The notes under the pieces are model-generated. The model saw nothing but the letters and a program-made list of their open reading frames with translations, was not told the DNA's origin and did not search any database. Below, in pieces: positions 43,046 to 52,475 of a stretch of 64,000 bases of DNA. A program made the translations under genes and the position numbers. The DNA is from Spirosoma panaciterrae DSM 21099 (GTDB lineage Bacteria > Bacteroidota > Bacteroidia > Cytophagales > Spirosomataceae). Position 1 is the first letter of the stretch; every line of letters begins with the position of its first letter. Location of the stretch: contig NZ_KB893239.1 in the NCBI RefSeq assembly GCF_000374025.1, positions 124,001-188,000 on the forward strand, in the 5' to 3' direction.

Positions 43046-44833
43046 GTGAAACACATCCGTAATTTTTGCATTATTGCTCATATCGACCACGGTAAAAGTA
43101 CCCTGGCCGACCGCTTGTTAGAATTTACCAAGACCGTAGGTGCCCGTGATATGCAGGCCCAACTGCTCGATGATATGGATCTGGAACGAGAGCGTGGCAT
43201 CACGATCAAGAGCCATGCCATCCAGATGGAGTACATGCATAAGGGGGAGTTATATACACTAAACCTGATTGATACCCCAGGGCACGTTGACTTTTCCTAT
43301 GAGGTTTCACGATCCATTGCCGCTTGCGAAGGCGCCTTACTTCTGGTCGATGCATCGCAGGGAACCGAGGCCCAAACCATATCCAATCTGTATCTGGCGC
43401 TAAATAACGACCTGGTCATTATTCCTGTGCTGAACAAGATCGACCTGCCGGGAGCCATGCCTGAAGAAATTAAGGACGAGATGGTAGACCTGCTGGGTTG
43501 CGATCGGGACGACATTATTCCGGCTTCGGGTAAAGAAGGAATCGGGGTCCCAGAAATCCTGGCCGCCATTGTCGAGCGGATTCCGGCGCCAACTGGCGAT
43601 CCCGACGGCGCGTTACAGGCCTTGATTTTCGATTCGCATTTCAATTCCTATCGGGGTATTGAAGTTATTTTCCGGGTCAAAAACGGACGCATTCGGAAAG
43701 GCGATAAGGTTAAGTTTATGAATACCGGCAAAGAATACATTGCCGATGAAGTAGGTACACTGGGCCTGGATCAGGTGCCTAAGCCCGTGATCGAATGTGG
43801 GGATGTAGGCTACCTCATTTCGGGTATTAAAGTCGCGAAAGAAGTTAAAGTTGGGGATACCGTCACTACCGTCGACAATCCTGCCAGTGCTGCTATTCAG
43901 GGCTTCTCGGAAGTAAAACCGATGGTATTTGCGGGTATTTATCCGGTAGAAACCAGTGAATTCGAAGATCTGCGCGATGCGATGGAGAAGCTCCAGCTCA
44001 ACGATGCAGCACTGGTTTGGGAGCCCGAAACATCGGCCGCTCTGGGCTTTGGTTTCCGCTGCGGATTCCTGGGTATGCTCCATATGGAGATTGTACAGGA
44101 ACGCCTGGAACGCGAATTTGACATGACGGTCATTACCACCGTGCCATCGGTGCGTTTTGAGGTCATGACCACGAAAGGACAGGAGATTCAGGTATCAGCC
44201 CCCGCCGATATGCCCGACCCCAACCTGATCGATTATATTGAGGAGCCGTTTATCCGGGCGCAGATCATTACCAAAGCAGAGTATGTGGGCGGTATTATGA
44301 GCCTCTGTATGGATAAGCGGAGTATACTTAAAAATCAGGTGTACTTAACTGCCGAACGGGTTGAACTCCAGTTCGAAATGCCACTGGCTGAGGTTGTATT
44401 CGACTTTTTCGATAAGCTCAAGACAATTTCACGCGGGTATGCCTCGCTCGACTACGAGTTCATGGACAACCGCGAATCGGACATGGTAAAGCTCGACGTT
44501 ATGCTCAACGGCGATAAAGTCGATGCCCTCTCGGCCATTGTTCACCGCTCGAAGTCCTATGAGTGGGGGAAAAAACTGTGCGAAAAGCTCAAGGAATTAA
44601 TCCCTCGTCAGCAATTCGAAATCGCGATTCAGGCAGCTATTGGCCAGAAAATCATTGCGCGCGAGACCCTGAGCGCCTTGCGTAAAGATGTATTGGCCAA
44701 ATGTTACGGTGGGGATATTTCGCGGAAACGTAAACTGCTCGAAAAACAGAAAAAAGGGAAGAAACGTATGCGCCAGGTAGGCAACGTCGAAATCCCGCAG
44801 GAAGCGTTTATGGCCGTTTTGAAGATCAATTAA
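43046..44833 (+). CDS. lepA: Elongation factor 4 (LepA)
   Basis: A 595-residue translational GTPase that starts with GTG at 43046. G motifs: [45 protein letters not shown] and SGKEGIGV. The LepA-specific C-terminal domain ends [20 protein letters not shown]. It back-translocates or resets stalled ribosomes. A strong terminator follows immediately. Confidence 0.97.
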   Translation: MKHIRNFCIIAHIDHGKSTLADRLLEFTKTVGARDMQAQLLDDMDLERERGITIKSHAIQMEYMHKGELYTLNLIDTPGHVDFSYEVSRSIAACEGALLLVDASQGTEAQTISNLYLALNNDLVIIPVLNKIDLPGAMPEEIKDEMVDLLGCDRDDIIPASGKEGIGVPEILAAIVERIPAPTGDPDGALQALIFDSHFNSYRGIEVIFRVKNGRIRKGDKVKFMNTGKEYIADEVGTLGLDQVPKPVIECGDVGYLISGIKVAKEVKVGDTVTTVDNPASAAIQGFSEVKPMVFAGIYPVETSEFEDLRDAMEKLQLNDAALVWEPETSAALGFGFRCGFLGMLHMEIVQERLEREFDMTVITTVPSVRFEVMTTKGQEIQVSAPADMPDPNLIDYIEEPFIRAQIITKAEYVGGIMSLCMDKRSILKNQVYLTAERVELQFEMPLAEVVFDFFDKLKTISRGYASLDYEFMDNRESDMVKLDVMLNGDKVDALSAIVHRSKSYEWGKKLCEKLKELIPRQQFEIAIQAAIGQKIIARETLSALRKDVLAKCYGGDISRKRKLLEKQKKGKKRMRQVGNVEIPQEAFMAVLKIN

Positions 44834-44834
44834 T

Positions 44835-44870
44835 AAAAAAAGCCAGTTCAGAAATGGACTGGCTTTTTTT
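44835..44870. terminator. Bidirectional-looking terminator after lepA
   Basis: AAAAAAAGCCAGT at 44835-44847 pairs perfectly with ACTGGCTTTTTTT at 44858-44870, a stem with a seven-U tail directly after the lepA stop codon. Confidence 0.9.
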
Positions 44871-44982
44871 ATACATCCAACTTTCAACCGAAAATAAAGA
44901 CCCCAAAATACCAATTTAGGTACTTAACAAAAGCGGCATTTTTTTTGCGCTATGGTTACACAAATGAATAACCATAACCCAA

Positions 44983-45714
44983 ATGCGTGCTTTACTCTCT
45001 TTATTCTTTATACTAGCGCTCGTACCAACAACTTACAGTCAGAATCTGGCCGTTGCCCGTACCCAGAAAACGCTATTCACCATTTCGGCAGTTGATGAAA
45101 AGACATCGCAGGAAGTCCCGGCCCAATTTACCATTCAGGCCAAACAGGCCAGGAAGAAGTTTGTGGGAAAAAGCTTTACCGATGGAAAGCCGTTTGCCTT
45201 CGTACTCACCCGTACCGATACCCTGAATGTGATCGCCAGTTCGCCCGGTTACTACGAAGCCGAAGAACTTATGGTGGTTTCGTGCGATACCTGTACAGAT
45301 TATGGCTATGTGATCCGGCTTGAAAAAGAAGAGCCCAAACCCGATAGTATCTTCCGGAATCTACAGGTCAACCAGGCGTTTCGACTCGATAATGTGTATT
45401 TCGATCAGAGTAGTTACATCCTACGACCCGAATCGTATCCGCAATTAAATAAGCTTATCAAAACGCTGGCTACGACTCCAAAACTGGTTATTGAAATTGC
45501 CGGGCATACCGATAATGTGGGTGACCGACGATTGAATCAAGCCCTTTCCGAAAATCGGGCCAAAATCATTACCAATTATCTGGTTCGAAATGGCATCCCG
45601 GAAAACCGTCTTCGCCACAATGGTTACGGAGATAGCCACCCGGCCGCTCCCAACGATACTGAAGAGAACAAACGAAAGAACCGACGGGTCGAATTTGTTG
45701 TATTAGCTATGTAA
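44983..45714 (+). CDS. OmpA-family peptidoglycan-binding protein
   Basis: A 243-residue secreted protein with signal peptide (MRALLSLFFILALVPTTYSQ). Residues 25-115 form a beta-rich domain of the kind that precedes OmpA domains in Bacteroidota, with two Cys in SCDTCTDYG. Residues 128-240 form the OmpA C-terminal domain: VYFDQSSYILRPESYPQL, IAGHTDNVGDRRLNQALSEN and NRLRHNGYGDSHPAAPND, where the Asp and Arg that contact peptidoglycan are kept. It tethers the outer membrane to the wall or senses it. Confidence 0.88.
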   Translation: MRALLSLFFILALVPTTYSQNLAVARTQKTLFTISAVDEKTSQEVPAQFTIQAKQARKKFVGKSFTDGKPFAFVLTRTDTLNVIASSPGYYEAEELMVVSCDTCTDYGYVIRLEKEEPKPDSIFRNLQVNQAFRLDNVYFDQSSYILRPESYPQLNKLIKTLATTPKLVIEIAGHTDNVGDRRLNQALSENRAKIITNYLVRNGIPENRLRHNGYGDSHPAAPNDTEENKRKNRRVEFVVLAM

Positions 45715-45800
45715 GTAGGTCATTCTTTGTCATAAATTGCCATTGAACTGTTCACAGTGATCAACCAGATGATAATGAATGACCACGAAATGGCTTCCCG

Positions 45801-46556
45801 ATGACTTATTTCGTAAAACCCGGTTCCATTGTTCGCCAGATTTGGGGCGATGCGGATGTAATCCTGCTCGTTTTTGCCGGATCGGCGGCTGAGTTCGCCC
45901 TCAACCGAGCCGTTGATTGGTTGTTTTATACTGGCAAATTACCCGCCGACCCGATTGGCCGCTTGTTTTCAACGGTGCGCTATGCACAGGAAATTGTATT
46001 TACCCCCGATGAAAAAGCCCGCCAGGCCATTTCCCGCATGGGTGCTATTCACCAGGGTATTGAGCAGAAACGCGGGTATCAGATACCGGCCTGGGCCTAT
46101 CGTGACGTACTCTATATGCTCATCGACTATTCACAGCGTGCTTTTGAATTATTGAAACGTCCGCTTACTGTTGCCGAGTGTAATGAGCTTTTCATGACGT
46201 TTCGTGAAGTAGGTGTGGGCATGGGCGTTCCTGATTTACCAACCACGTATACCGATTGGCAGGCCGATCGGGAGCTTCATCTGAATCGTGATCTGGTTCG
46301 TAGTGAGTTTACGGATCGCTTGTTTCAACGGTATCGGGAAGAACTGGGAATCTGGCGCTATGATCTGCTCCGGCAGGTACAGGGAATACTGGTTCCCAAA
46401 CAGGTTCGTCAGTTACTCGAACTACCTCAGAGACCTCTCCTCAATTACTCGCTGGGCTTATACGGCTTACTCAATACAATCGGCTTACGATCTTTTGTTC
46501 AGCGGGTGCTTTTACCGACCGAATATTTACAGCAGATTCGGGCATTGGATCGATAA
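45801..46556 (+). CDS. MpaB/DUF2236-like oxygenase family protein
   Basis: A 251-residue all-helical protein with the start IWGDADVILLVFAGSAAEFALN and the segment RRVRYAQ-like RLFSTVRYAQEIVFTPDEKA, then RMGAIHQGIEQKRGY, which correspond to the heme-binding core of the rubber oxygenase/MpaB (DUF2236) family. A His in GAIHQG is the expected iron ligand. Function in bacteria is largely unknown; oxidative cleavage of a hydrophobic compound is the family expectation. It precedes sdaA by 114 nt. Confidence 0.75.
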   Translation: MTYFVKPGSIVRQIWGDADVILLVFAGSAAEFALNRAVDWLFYTGKLPADPIGRLFSTVRYAQEIVFTPDEKARQAISRMGAIHQGIEQKRGYQIPAWAYRDVLYMLIDYSQRAFELLKRPLTVAECNELFMTFREVGVGMGVPDLPTTYTDWQADRELHLNRDLVRSEFTDRLFQRYREELGIWRYDLLRQVQGILVPKQVRQLLELPQRPLLNYSLGLYGLLNTIGLRSFVQRVLLPTEYLQQIRALDR

Positions 46557-46670
46557 TTTTCTGTTTACAGGCTTCCGTTTGCAGTCTGAGGGTAAACCCA
46601 TTAGGGGATTCTTTCGTCAGCCCATTGTAAACCGACGTTGGTCAATCAATTCCTAAAACCTTCATCAACA

Positions 46671-48053
46671 ATGACTTCCTCGCCAATTACAACTTCCGTG
46701 TTCGATCTGTTTAAAGTGGGCCCCGGGCCATCCAGCTCGCATACGATTGGCCCCATGAAGGCTGCTTTCGATTTTCGTCAGCGACTGGCCCAGCTCGCTC
46801 CCGATCAGCAACAGCAGGCCGATTCGATTCAGATTCATTTATATGGTTCGCTGAGTGCAACCGGCAAAGGGCACGGTACCGACCGGGCTATTGTGGCGGG
46901 TTTGCTTGGCTGGCAGCCCGAAACAACGGACCCCGATGCCTTGTTGAAATTGTTGCGGGACGATGTAACCACCTATCCCGTCTTGGTGGGTGAAAAAACC
47001 ATTGGCGTTGGCCCAAAGGCTATTTTCTTCCATAAAAAACGCTACGATTCGCCTTATGCCAACACCATGGTACTGAAGCTGGTATCGGGCGAGGAGACCC
47101 TGGCCGAGGAAGAATATTATTCCATTGGCGGAGGGTTTATACTGCGAAAAGGAGAGCCGGAGGCTGCCCCCAGCCCGCAGTCGGTGCCCTATCCATATGG
47201 AACCATGGCCGAGTTGAAGGCACAGCTTGCCAACAACCAGCTTTCTCTGGACGACCTGCTACTGGCCAACGAAATGGCTGTTACGGGTCGAAGTCGTGTA
47301 GACGTCAATCAGCGGCTAGACCAGATTCTGGACTTCATGCACAAAGCGGTTCGGCGCGGACTACGCCACAAGGGTACGTTGCCGGGGTCGATCAAACTAA
47401 GCCGCAAAGCGCCGATTCTGTTTCAGCAGGCGAAGGAAATGAGCCAGTCGTCCGATAGCTTTCTGATTTTTTTGAATGCGTACTGTCTGGCTGCATCTGA
47501 AGAAAATGCAGCCGGAGGTATCGTCGTAACGGCACCAACTTCGGGAGCATCGGGTGTAATTCCGGGATTGACCTATTTGGCCAAACATCATTTTCATCAC
47601 GATAAAGCCACCCTGCGAGCGGGTATGCTGGCAGCTGCCGCGATCGGATTTCTGGTCAAACATAACGCCAGTATATCGGGCGCTGAAATGGGATGTATGG
47701 GCGAAATTGGCACAGCTTCCGCTATGGGAGCTGCTTTCCTGACCCGGTGCGCACAGGACAAAGTCAATATTGGACCGATTGAAGCGGCCGCCGAAATTGC
47801 TATTGAACACCACCTTGGTATGACCTGTGACCCCATTGGTGGGTATGTTCAGATTCCCTGTATCGAACGCAATGCCATGGGAGCCGTAAAAGCGTATAAT
47901 GCGTATTTACTGGCCACTTCAGGAGCGGCCTCGTTCCAGAAAATCTCGCTCGATGCCGTTATTAAAGTCATGAAAGCCACCGGCCGCGATATGTCGACCA
48001 AATACAAAGAGACCTCCGAAGCAGGGCTGGCCCTTAGTGCGACAGAATGTTAA
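46671..48053 (+). CDS. sdaA: L-serine ammonia-lyase, single-chain iron-sulfur type
   Basis: From the ATG at 46671 it has 460 residues; a TTG frame start at 46638 is less likely. It deaminates L-serine to pyruvate. The beta domain begins SVFDLFKVGPGPSSSHTIGPM, and the alpha domain holds the cluster Cys residues in AYCLAASEENAAGG, GCMGEIGTASAM and GMTCDPIGGYVQIPCIERNA. Alpha and beta parts are fused as in E. coli SdaA. There is no adjacent serine transporter. Confidence 0.95.
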   Translation: MTSSPITTSVFDLFKVGPGPSSSHTIGPMKAAFDFRQRLAQLAPDQQQQADSIQIHLYGSLSATGKGHGTDRAIVAGLLGWQPETTDPDALLKLLRDDVTTYPVLVGEKTIGVGPKAIFFHKKRYDSPYANTMVLKLVSGEETLAEEEYYSIGGGFILRKGEPEAAPSPQSVPYPYGTMAELKAQLANNQLSLDDLLLANEMAVTGRSRVDVNQRLDQILDFMHKAVRRGLRHKGTLPGSIKLSRKAPILFQQAKEMSQSSDSFLIFLNAYCLAASEENAAGGIVVTAPTSGASGVIPGLTYLAKHHFHHDKATLRAGMLAAAAIGFLVKHNASISGAEMGCMGEIGTASAMGAAFLTRCAQDKVNIGPIEAAAEIAIEHHLGMTCDPIGGYVQIPCIERNAMGAVKAYNAYLLATSGAASFQKISLDAVIKVMKATGRDMSTKYKETSEAGLALSATEC

Positions 48054-48121
48054 AAACAATTTTGCCCATTTAATATGTTTTTAATGATATACCGTCAACG
48101 TATACGGTACCATTCAGCACG

Positions 48122-49189
48122 ATGAATTCGATTTATACACCCCAACAACAACGCATTTTATTAATTGCAAGCCTACTCATTATAGCCGGTTTCATCCTAT
48201 TCGGCTTAAGTGGCTATACGACGGCGTTTCTGGGCGCAGGCATTTTATATGTGGTCTTACGGCCCTGGTTTACGGCGCTTGCCATTAAGCGCAATTGGAA
48301 CCGAACGTTAGTCGCTTCTCTGCTGATCGTTTTTTCCCTGGTAGTAATCATTTTACCTTTCTTAACGCTCAGTCTGTTACTGATCGACCGGATTCAGTAT
48401 TATAGTCAGCATACCGAAGTCATACTAAATCTGGTAAAAAAAGTCGAAGAACTAACGGGCTACAAGATCACCAGTCAGCAAAATATTCAGGCCATCCTCC
48501 GCCAGGGTGGTACTTATGCCAGCCGTTTGCTGCCTTCCATAGCGGGTGGAGCGCTGGATTTTATTGTGATTATCGGCCTAATGCTCTTTACGCTTTACTT
48601 TATGTTTGTGCAACAGGAGTCGTTTCAGAAAGGGCTACAAAAATATTTACCCTTCAAGCGGGACACCCAAAAGGAACTGGCGGAATCACTTAAAAACAAT
48701 GTCAATGCCAACGTATTGGGGCAGGCGCTGGTCAGCCTGGTGCAGGGTGTTCTGACGGGGCTAACCTTATGGATCTTTGGGGTACCTGACTCGGCATTCT
48801 GGGGCACCGTTGCTTTTTTTCTGGCTTTTATTCCCGTATTGGGCACCCCGCTGGTTTGGGCTCCTGCCGGACTTATTCAACTATCGCAGGGAAATACGGG
48901 TGAAGGAGTTGGTATTCTACTGGTTGGTGTCATTGTGATCATCAACATTGACAACCTCCTTCGCATCATGCTTGCCAAGCGCATGGGCGATATTCACCCA
49001 CTTATCACACTGGCTGGTATTGTGTTGGGCGTACCCATCTTCGGCATTATCGGTCTGGTTATTGGCCCTTTACTCCTCTCCTATTTCATCGTGCTGATTC
49101 ACGTATTCGAACGAGAGAATAAGAAGCAGGAAAAAGAAGCGGCATTGGCCGAGGAAAAGCTTGAACAAGCTGCGGAAAAGACGAAATGA
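48122..49189 (+). CDS. AI-2E (PerM/TqsA-like) family permease
   Basis: A 355-residue protein with about eight membrane helices: hydrophobic segments near 10-60, 70-95, then a soluble part and helices from 155 to 325. The conserved segments WGTVAFFLAFIPVLGTPLVW and the IHPLITLAGIVLGVPIFGIIGLVIGPLLL block are typical of the family. Members export autoinducer-2 or transport Na+/H+; the substrate here is unknown. The charged C-terminal tail is Glu/Lys-rich. Its last codons form part of a long inverted repeat. Confidence 0.88.
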   Translation: MNSIYTPQQQRILLIASLLIIAGFILFGLSGYTTAFLGAGILYVVLRPWFTALAIKRNWNRTLVASLLIVFSLVVIILPFLTLSLLLIDRIQYYSQHTEVILNLVKKVEELTGYKITSQQNIQAILRQGGTYASRLLPSIAGGALDFIVIIGLMLFTLYFMFVQQESFQKGLQKYLPFKRDTQKELAESLKNNVNANVLGQALVSLVQGVLTGLTLWIFGVPDSAFWGTVAFFLAFIPVLGTPLVWAPAGLIQLSQGNTGEGVGILLVGVIVIINIDNLLRIMLAKRMGDIHPLITLAGIVLGVPIFGIIGLVIGPLLLSYFIVLIHVFERENKKQEKEAALAEEKLEQAAEKTK

Positions 49190-49274
49190 TTGAATGATAG
49201 AATGGCGGAATGATTGAATACAAAGCTGGCTCCAGCCTAGTCAATCATTCCGCCATTCTATCATTCAATCATTT
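49184..49274. repeat. Perfect 34-bp inverted repeat between convergent genes
   Basis: The 34-nt arms 49184-49217 and 49241-49274 are exactly complementary. The arm is built from GAATGATTGAATGATAGAAT-like 7-8-nt units. The 23-nt loop holds a small nested stem (GCTGG-CT-CCAGC). The left arm includes the stop codon of the permease gene, and the right arm ends 2 nt before the stop of the convergent PspC gene, so the element fills the gap and may end transcripts from both sides. Confidence 0.9.
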
Positions 49275-49276
49275 CC

Positions 49277-51781
49277 CTATTGCCGCGTCACCTTACTGGC
49301 ACCTGAGGTTTCGGAATCGAGAGAACCTACCTGCCCCAGATCAGCATGGCTGGCTCCGTTTGCATCTACTCGTGCTTTATCAATGTTCATTCCTGTTGCT
49401 TCCAGTTTGCAGGCACCGCTCAATTCGGCCTCTAGCTGATTGGCATGACCATGCAGCACCGTATTGGAAGCACCCGACATATCGAGGTCCAGCTTATCGA
49501 CTTCGCCATCGAATACCGTACGACAAGCGCCACTCATTCCGATGGTTAGATGCGTATACCGATCGAAACCCGTCAGGCTGGCCTTGGAAGCCCCCGATAA
49601 TTGCAGTTCGTCAATCGCCTTAGGAATGGTAATGGTCAGGCCAATCCGCTTGCGGTTGCTCCAGTCAAATATTCCCTTCCGGTCGATGAATACTTTCAAG
49701 GTATTGCCTTCTACTTTTACGTTTACATCCTCCAGGTCTTTTTCTCGCCCGTCGGCCACCACCTTATAAGCATCTCCTTTACGGAAGCGCACCACAAAAG
49801 CGCCACCCACATCGACTTTCGAAAAATCAGTAGCGTTGAATTGGCGGGTATGATCGCCAACATGGTCGAAATCATCTCCTAATTCGCTCGCCACGGCATT
49901 CTGCACATCTTCCGTCAGATCGGTCACGTCGTTGTCTTCGTCGTCGTAGCCCCGGTCTTTTTCGCGGGGGTAGTTGATACAAACCAGTCCATCGACTTTC
50001 GTAAACTTCCAGATACTCGACTCCATCCGATCAAATTCCTTACCGCCAAATTCATTACGAATAAACCGGGCAAATTCGCGGGTCATGCGGAACGGTTTTT
50101 CGTAGGGGATCATCAGGTCCATATCCAGGTCCTGGCCGCGAAACCGAGCTTTTGGCGCTAATTCAATAGTTTCATCAAAACGCACGGTCGAGTCTTTGAT
50201 GGTGTACACATACCGGATCTGGCGGGCATTGGCCTGAGCATCAGCGCGGGTGTTCCCCTGCGACCGGAAATACTGGACCAGATTTAACGCCGTGCCCTCG
50301 TAGCCTTTCAATTCGATAGATGGCCGCCAGTTGTCGTCGTTTTCCACATCGTTCATCGCGAATGTTGGGATGGCCGCCGGTACGTTCAGCACTTTGGTTT
50401 CTTCGACCGTGCCCCGACGCTGGAAGCTGCTCAGCAAAGGCGTTACCGTACCGCCAAATATGACCAGACTTACCAGCCAGACACCGGCCAGCGTTAAGGC
50501 CGTACGGCTACTCAAGACACTACGCATTACGATCAGCATGATACCCAATATGGCCAATCCAAAGGCAGGAATAAACCCAACCAGAAACGCTGCCAGAACC
50601 ATAGGCGCAGTGATGTCGCCCCGAATCATATCGATAGGCAGGTTACCGAAGTGTGCTCCCGATTCAAATCCGATGAAGGCTCCTGCCACGGCCAGACAGG
50701 CCACCATCAACGAAAAGGCAAGGATGAGCATAAGTACGCCCGCAAAAATCCGAATCACAGCGACAACCGCATTCAGAAATGGGCCTAAGGCACTACCCAG
50801 TCCGCCAATAATGGTTGCAATAGCCCGAAACGGAAACAGCAGAACCCGGGTAAGTGTACTTTCGTTCGTAGACGATTCGTTGATATTCAGATTCTGCTTG
50901 ATGCTGTGTTCGATATTCGACAGCGTAATTGGCTGCCCCTGCATTTCCATCTTCTCGGTAAGCGTATTGGCCTGGGGGGCAATCATCCACAGCACGATGT
51001 AGAGGAGAAACCCAACCCCAAAAAACACAATACCCAGTACAAACAGCAACCGGATAATGCCCGTATCGACGCCAAAGTAAGCGGCAATCCCAGAGGCTAC
51101 CCCGCCCAGTACTTTATTTTCAGGGTTCCGAAAGAATTTTTTGACCGTTTTGTCATCCTCAATGGTATTAACGCCCGGCAAGGCAATCCACATGGCAATG
51201 TACACGATCAGGGTAAAGCTCGAAACACCAGCCCCAAACTCATGGCCCAGCGGAGGTAAAGCCAGAAACAAAGTCAGAAAAATCAGCCGTACCCACACCA
51301 CATCGATATTGAAGTAATGCGCCAGCCCCGAACACACCCCACCGAGGGTTTTCCGGCGGAGGTCACGCACCAACCGACGTGGTTCGAAGGTTGTACCGGC
51401 AGGCTGCGACGCAAAAGTGCCTGTGTTAGGGGGCGTCGATTGCGTGGATTTGGCCTGAGTACTTCCGTTAGCCGAGTTACGACCGCCCGTGGTAACGAGT
51501 ACTTCTTCTTCCTCCACGGCTTCGAAATCAGCAACGGTACCCATAGCCGCCACCAGTTCGTTTACATCCTCCAGCGAAACAGCCTGTTTATCAGCAGATT
51601 TCAATTTCACCAACAGCTTTTCGGCAATTCGGTTCTCGATGTCGGTTACAATCTCCTGGCTATCTTCGTAGGTAGAAAAGTACTGCTGTACCGAGGTCAG
51701 GTAATTTTTAAGTTTGTCGTAGCCATCCTCTTCGATATGGAAGATGACGCCACTAATATTGATGCTTATGGTCTTTTTCAT
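49277..51781 (-). CDS. PspC-domain membrane protein with C-terminal DUF2807 beta domain
   Basis: An 834-residue protein. Residues 1-100 are soluble and acidic. Two PspC domains follow: LRRKTLGGVCSGLAHYFNID near residue 136 and NPENKVLGGVASGIAAYFGV near 210, each with membrane helices. Further helices lie at about 325-455. Residues about 640-834 form a head-like beta domain of the DUF2807 type with repeats LSGASKASL, MSGACRTVF, MSGASNTVL and ELSGACKLEA, presumably outside the cytoplasm. PspC proteins respond to envelope stress. It is cotranscribed with a PadR regulator (37 nt gap), as is common in Bacteroidota. Confidence 0.88.
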   Translation of the reverse strand: MKKTISINISGVIFHIEEDGYDKLKNYLTSVQQYFSTYEDSQEIVTDIENRIAEKLLVKLKSADKQAVSLEDVNELVAAMGTVADFEAVEEEEVLVTTGGRNSANGSTQAKSTQSTPPNTGTFASQPAGTTFEPRRLVRDLRRKTLGGVCSGLAHYFNIDVVWVRLIFLTLFLALPPLGHEFGAGVSSFTLIVYIAMWIALPGVNTIEDDKTVKKFFRNPENKVLGGVASGIAAYFGVDTGIIRLLFVLGIVFFGVGFLLYIVLWMIAPQANTLTEKMEMQGQPITLSNIEHSIKQNLNINESSTNESTLTRVLLFPFRAIATIIGGLGSALGPFLNAVVAVIRIFAGVLMLILAFSLMVACLAVAGAFIGFESGAHFGNLPIDMIRGDITAPMVLAAFLVGFIPAFGLAILGIMLIVMRSVLSSRTALTLAGVWLVSLVIFGGTVTPLLSSFQRRGTVEETKVLNVPAAIPTFAMNDVENDDNWRPSIELKGYEGTALNLVQYFRSQGNTRADAQANARQIRYVYTIKDSTVRFDETIELAPKARFRGQDLDMDLMIPYEKPFRMTREFARFIRNEFGGKEFDRMESSIWKFTKVDGLVCINYPREKDRGYDDEDNDVTDLTEDVQNAVASELGDDFDHVGDHTRQFNATDFSKVDVGGAFVVRFRKGDAYKVVADGREKDLEDVNVKVEGNTLKVFIDRKGIFDWSNRKRIGLTITIPKAIDELQLSGASKASLTGFDRYTHLTIGMSGACRTVFDGEVDKLDLDMSGASNTVLHGHANQLEAELSGACKLEATGMNIDKARVDANGASHADLGQVGSLDSETSGASKVTRQ

Positions 51782-51818
51782 GATGATCCGACATTTCGGC
51801 TATTGAGAAGAGAATAGG

Positions 51819-52223
51819 TTAAGCGTTGGCAGATGGAGTGGTAGGATCGGATGGTAGAACAGACGACGCCCCATTGGCCGGTTTCTTATGCTGCTCCGCT
51901 TTACCGACAATCGCATTGACCGATTCGGCAAGTTCCTGCCAGGTTTCGTTGAGGGCATCCAGCGAAGAACGGCCAAGCTCTGTCAGAATATAATATTTAC
52001 GAGGGGGCCCGGAGGTCGACTCTACCCATTTATAATCGAGCAGACCGGCATTTTTCAATCGGGTTAGCAGTGGGTACAACGTACCTTCCACAACCATGAT
52101 TCGGGCGGAGGTCAGCTCGTCGAGCATATCGGAAGCATACACTTCGCCCCGCGATATGATGTGCAGAATGCAGAACTCCAGGATGCCCTTCCGCATTTGC
52201 ACTTGAGCGTTTTCAATATTCAT
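51819..52223 (-). CDS. PadR family transcriptional regulator
   Basis: A 134-residue protein with the PadR winged helix: MRKGILEFCILHIISRGEVY, then ARIMVVEGTLYPLLTRLKNA and GLLDYKWVESTSGPPRKYYI. The tail is Pro/Ser-rich and short. It is the first gene before the PspC protein and probably represses the pair. A promoter and palindrome lie 32-62 nt upstream. Confidence 0.93.
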   Translation of the reverse strand: MNIENAQVQMRKGILEFCILHIISRGEVYASDMLDELTSARIMVVEGTLYPLLTRLKNAGLLDYKWVESTSGPPRKYYILTELGRSSLDALNETWQELAESVNAIVGKAEQHKKPANGASSVLPSDPTTPSANA

Positions 52224-52254
52224 TGGTATATAGAATTTCGTTAATTTCTTACAT

Positions 52255-52285
52255 CAAAGGTAGTAAAAGGTACTATGCGATGCAA
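52255..52285 (-). promoter_or_regulatory. padR promoter with operator palindrome in the spacer
   Basis: On the minus strand TTG (52285-52283) and TACCTTTG (52262-52255) are 20 nt apart, a full promoter match. The perfect palindrome TAGTA-AAAGG-TACTA (52261-52275) lies in its spacer, and GGTACT is repeated at 52269-52274 and 52286-52291. This fits autorepression by PadR. Confidence 0.6.
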
Positions 52286-52475
52286 GGTACTTTGCCACTT
52301 TTCGTCTGCTTTCCTGGACCAATGGTAAAAAAAAGGGGCTGAATGGTTATTTGTCAGTTATCTATGTTAACCTTCCCTTGTGTAGTTCAAACAGTATAGG
52401 TAGCCAATTAGGCATACTGCATGACAACTGGTTGATCCGAACGCCAAAAAGATCTGCTGTGGTACAGGTTTATTT

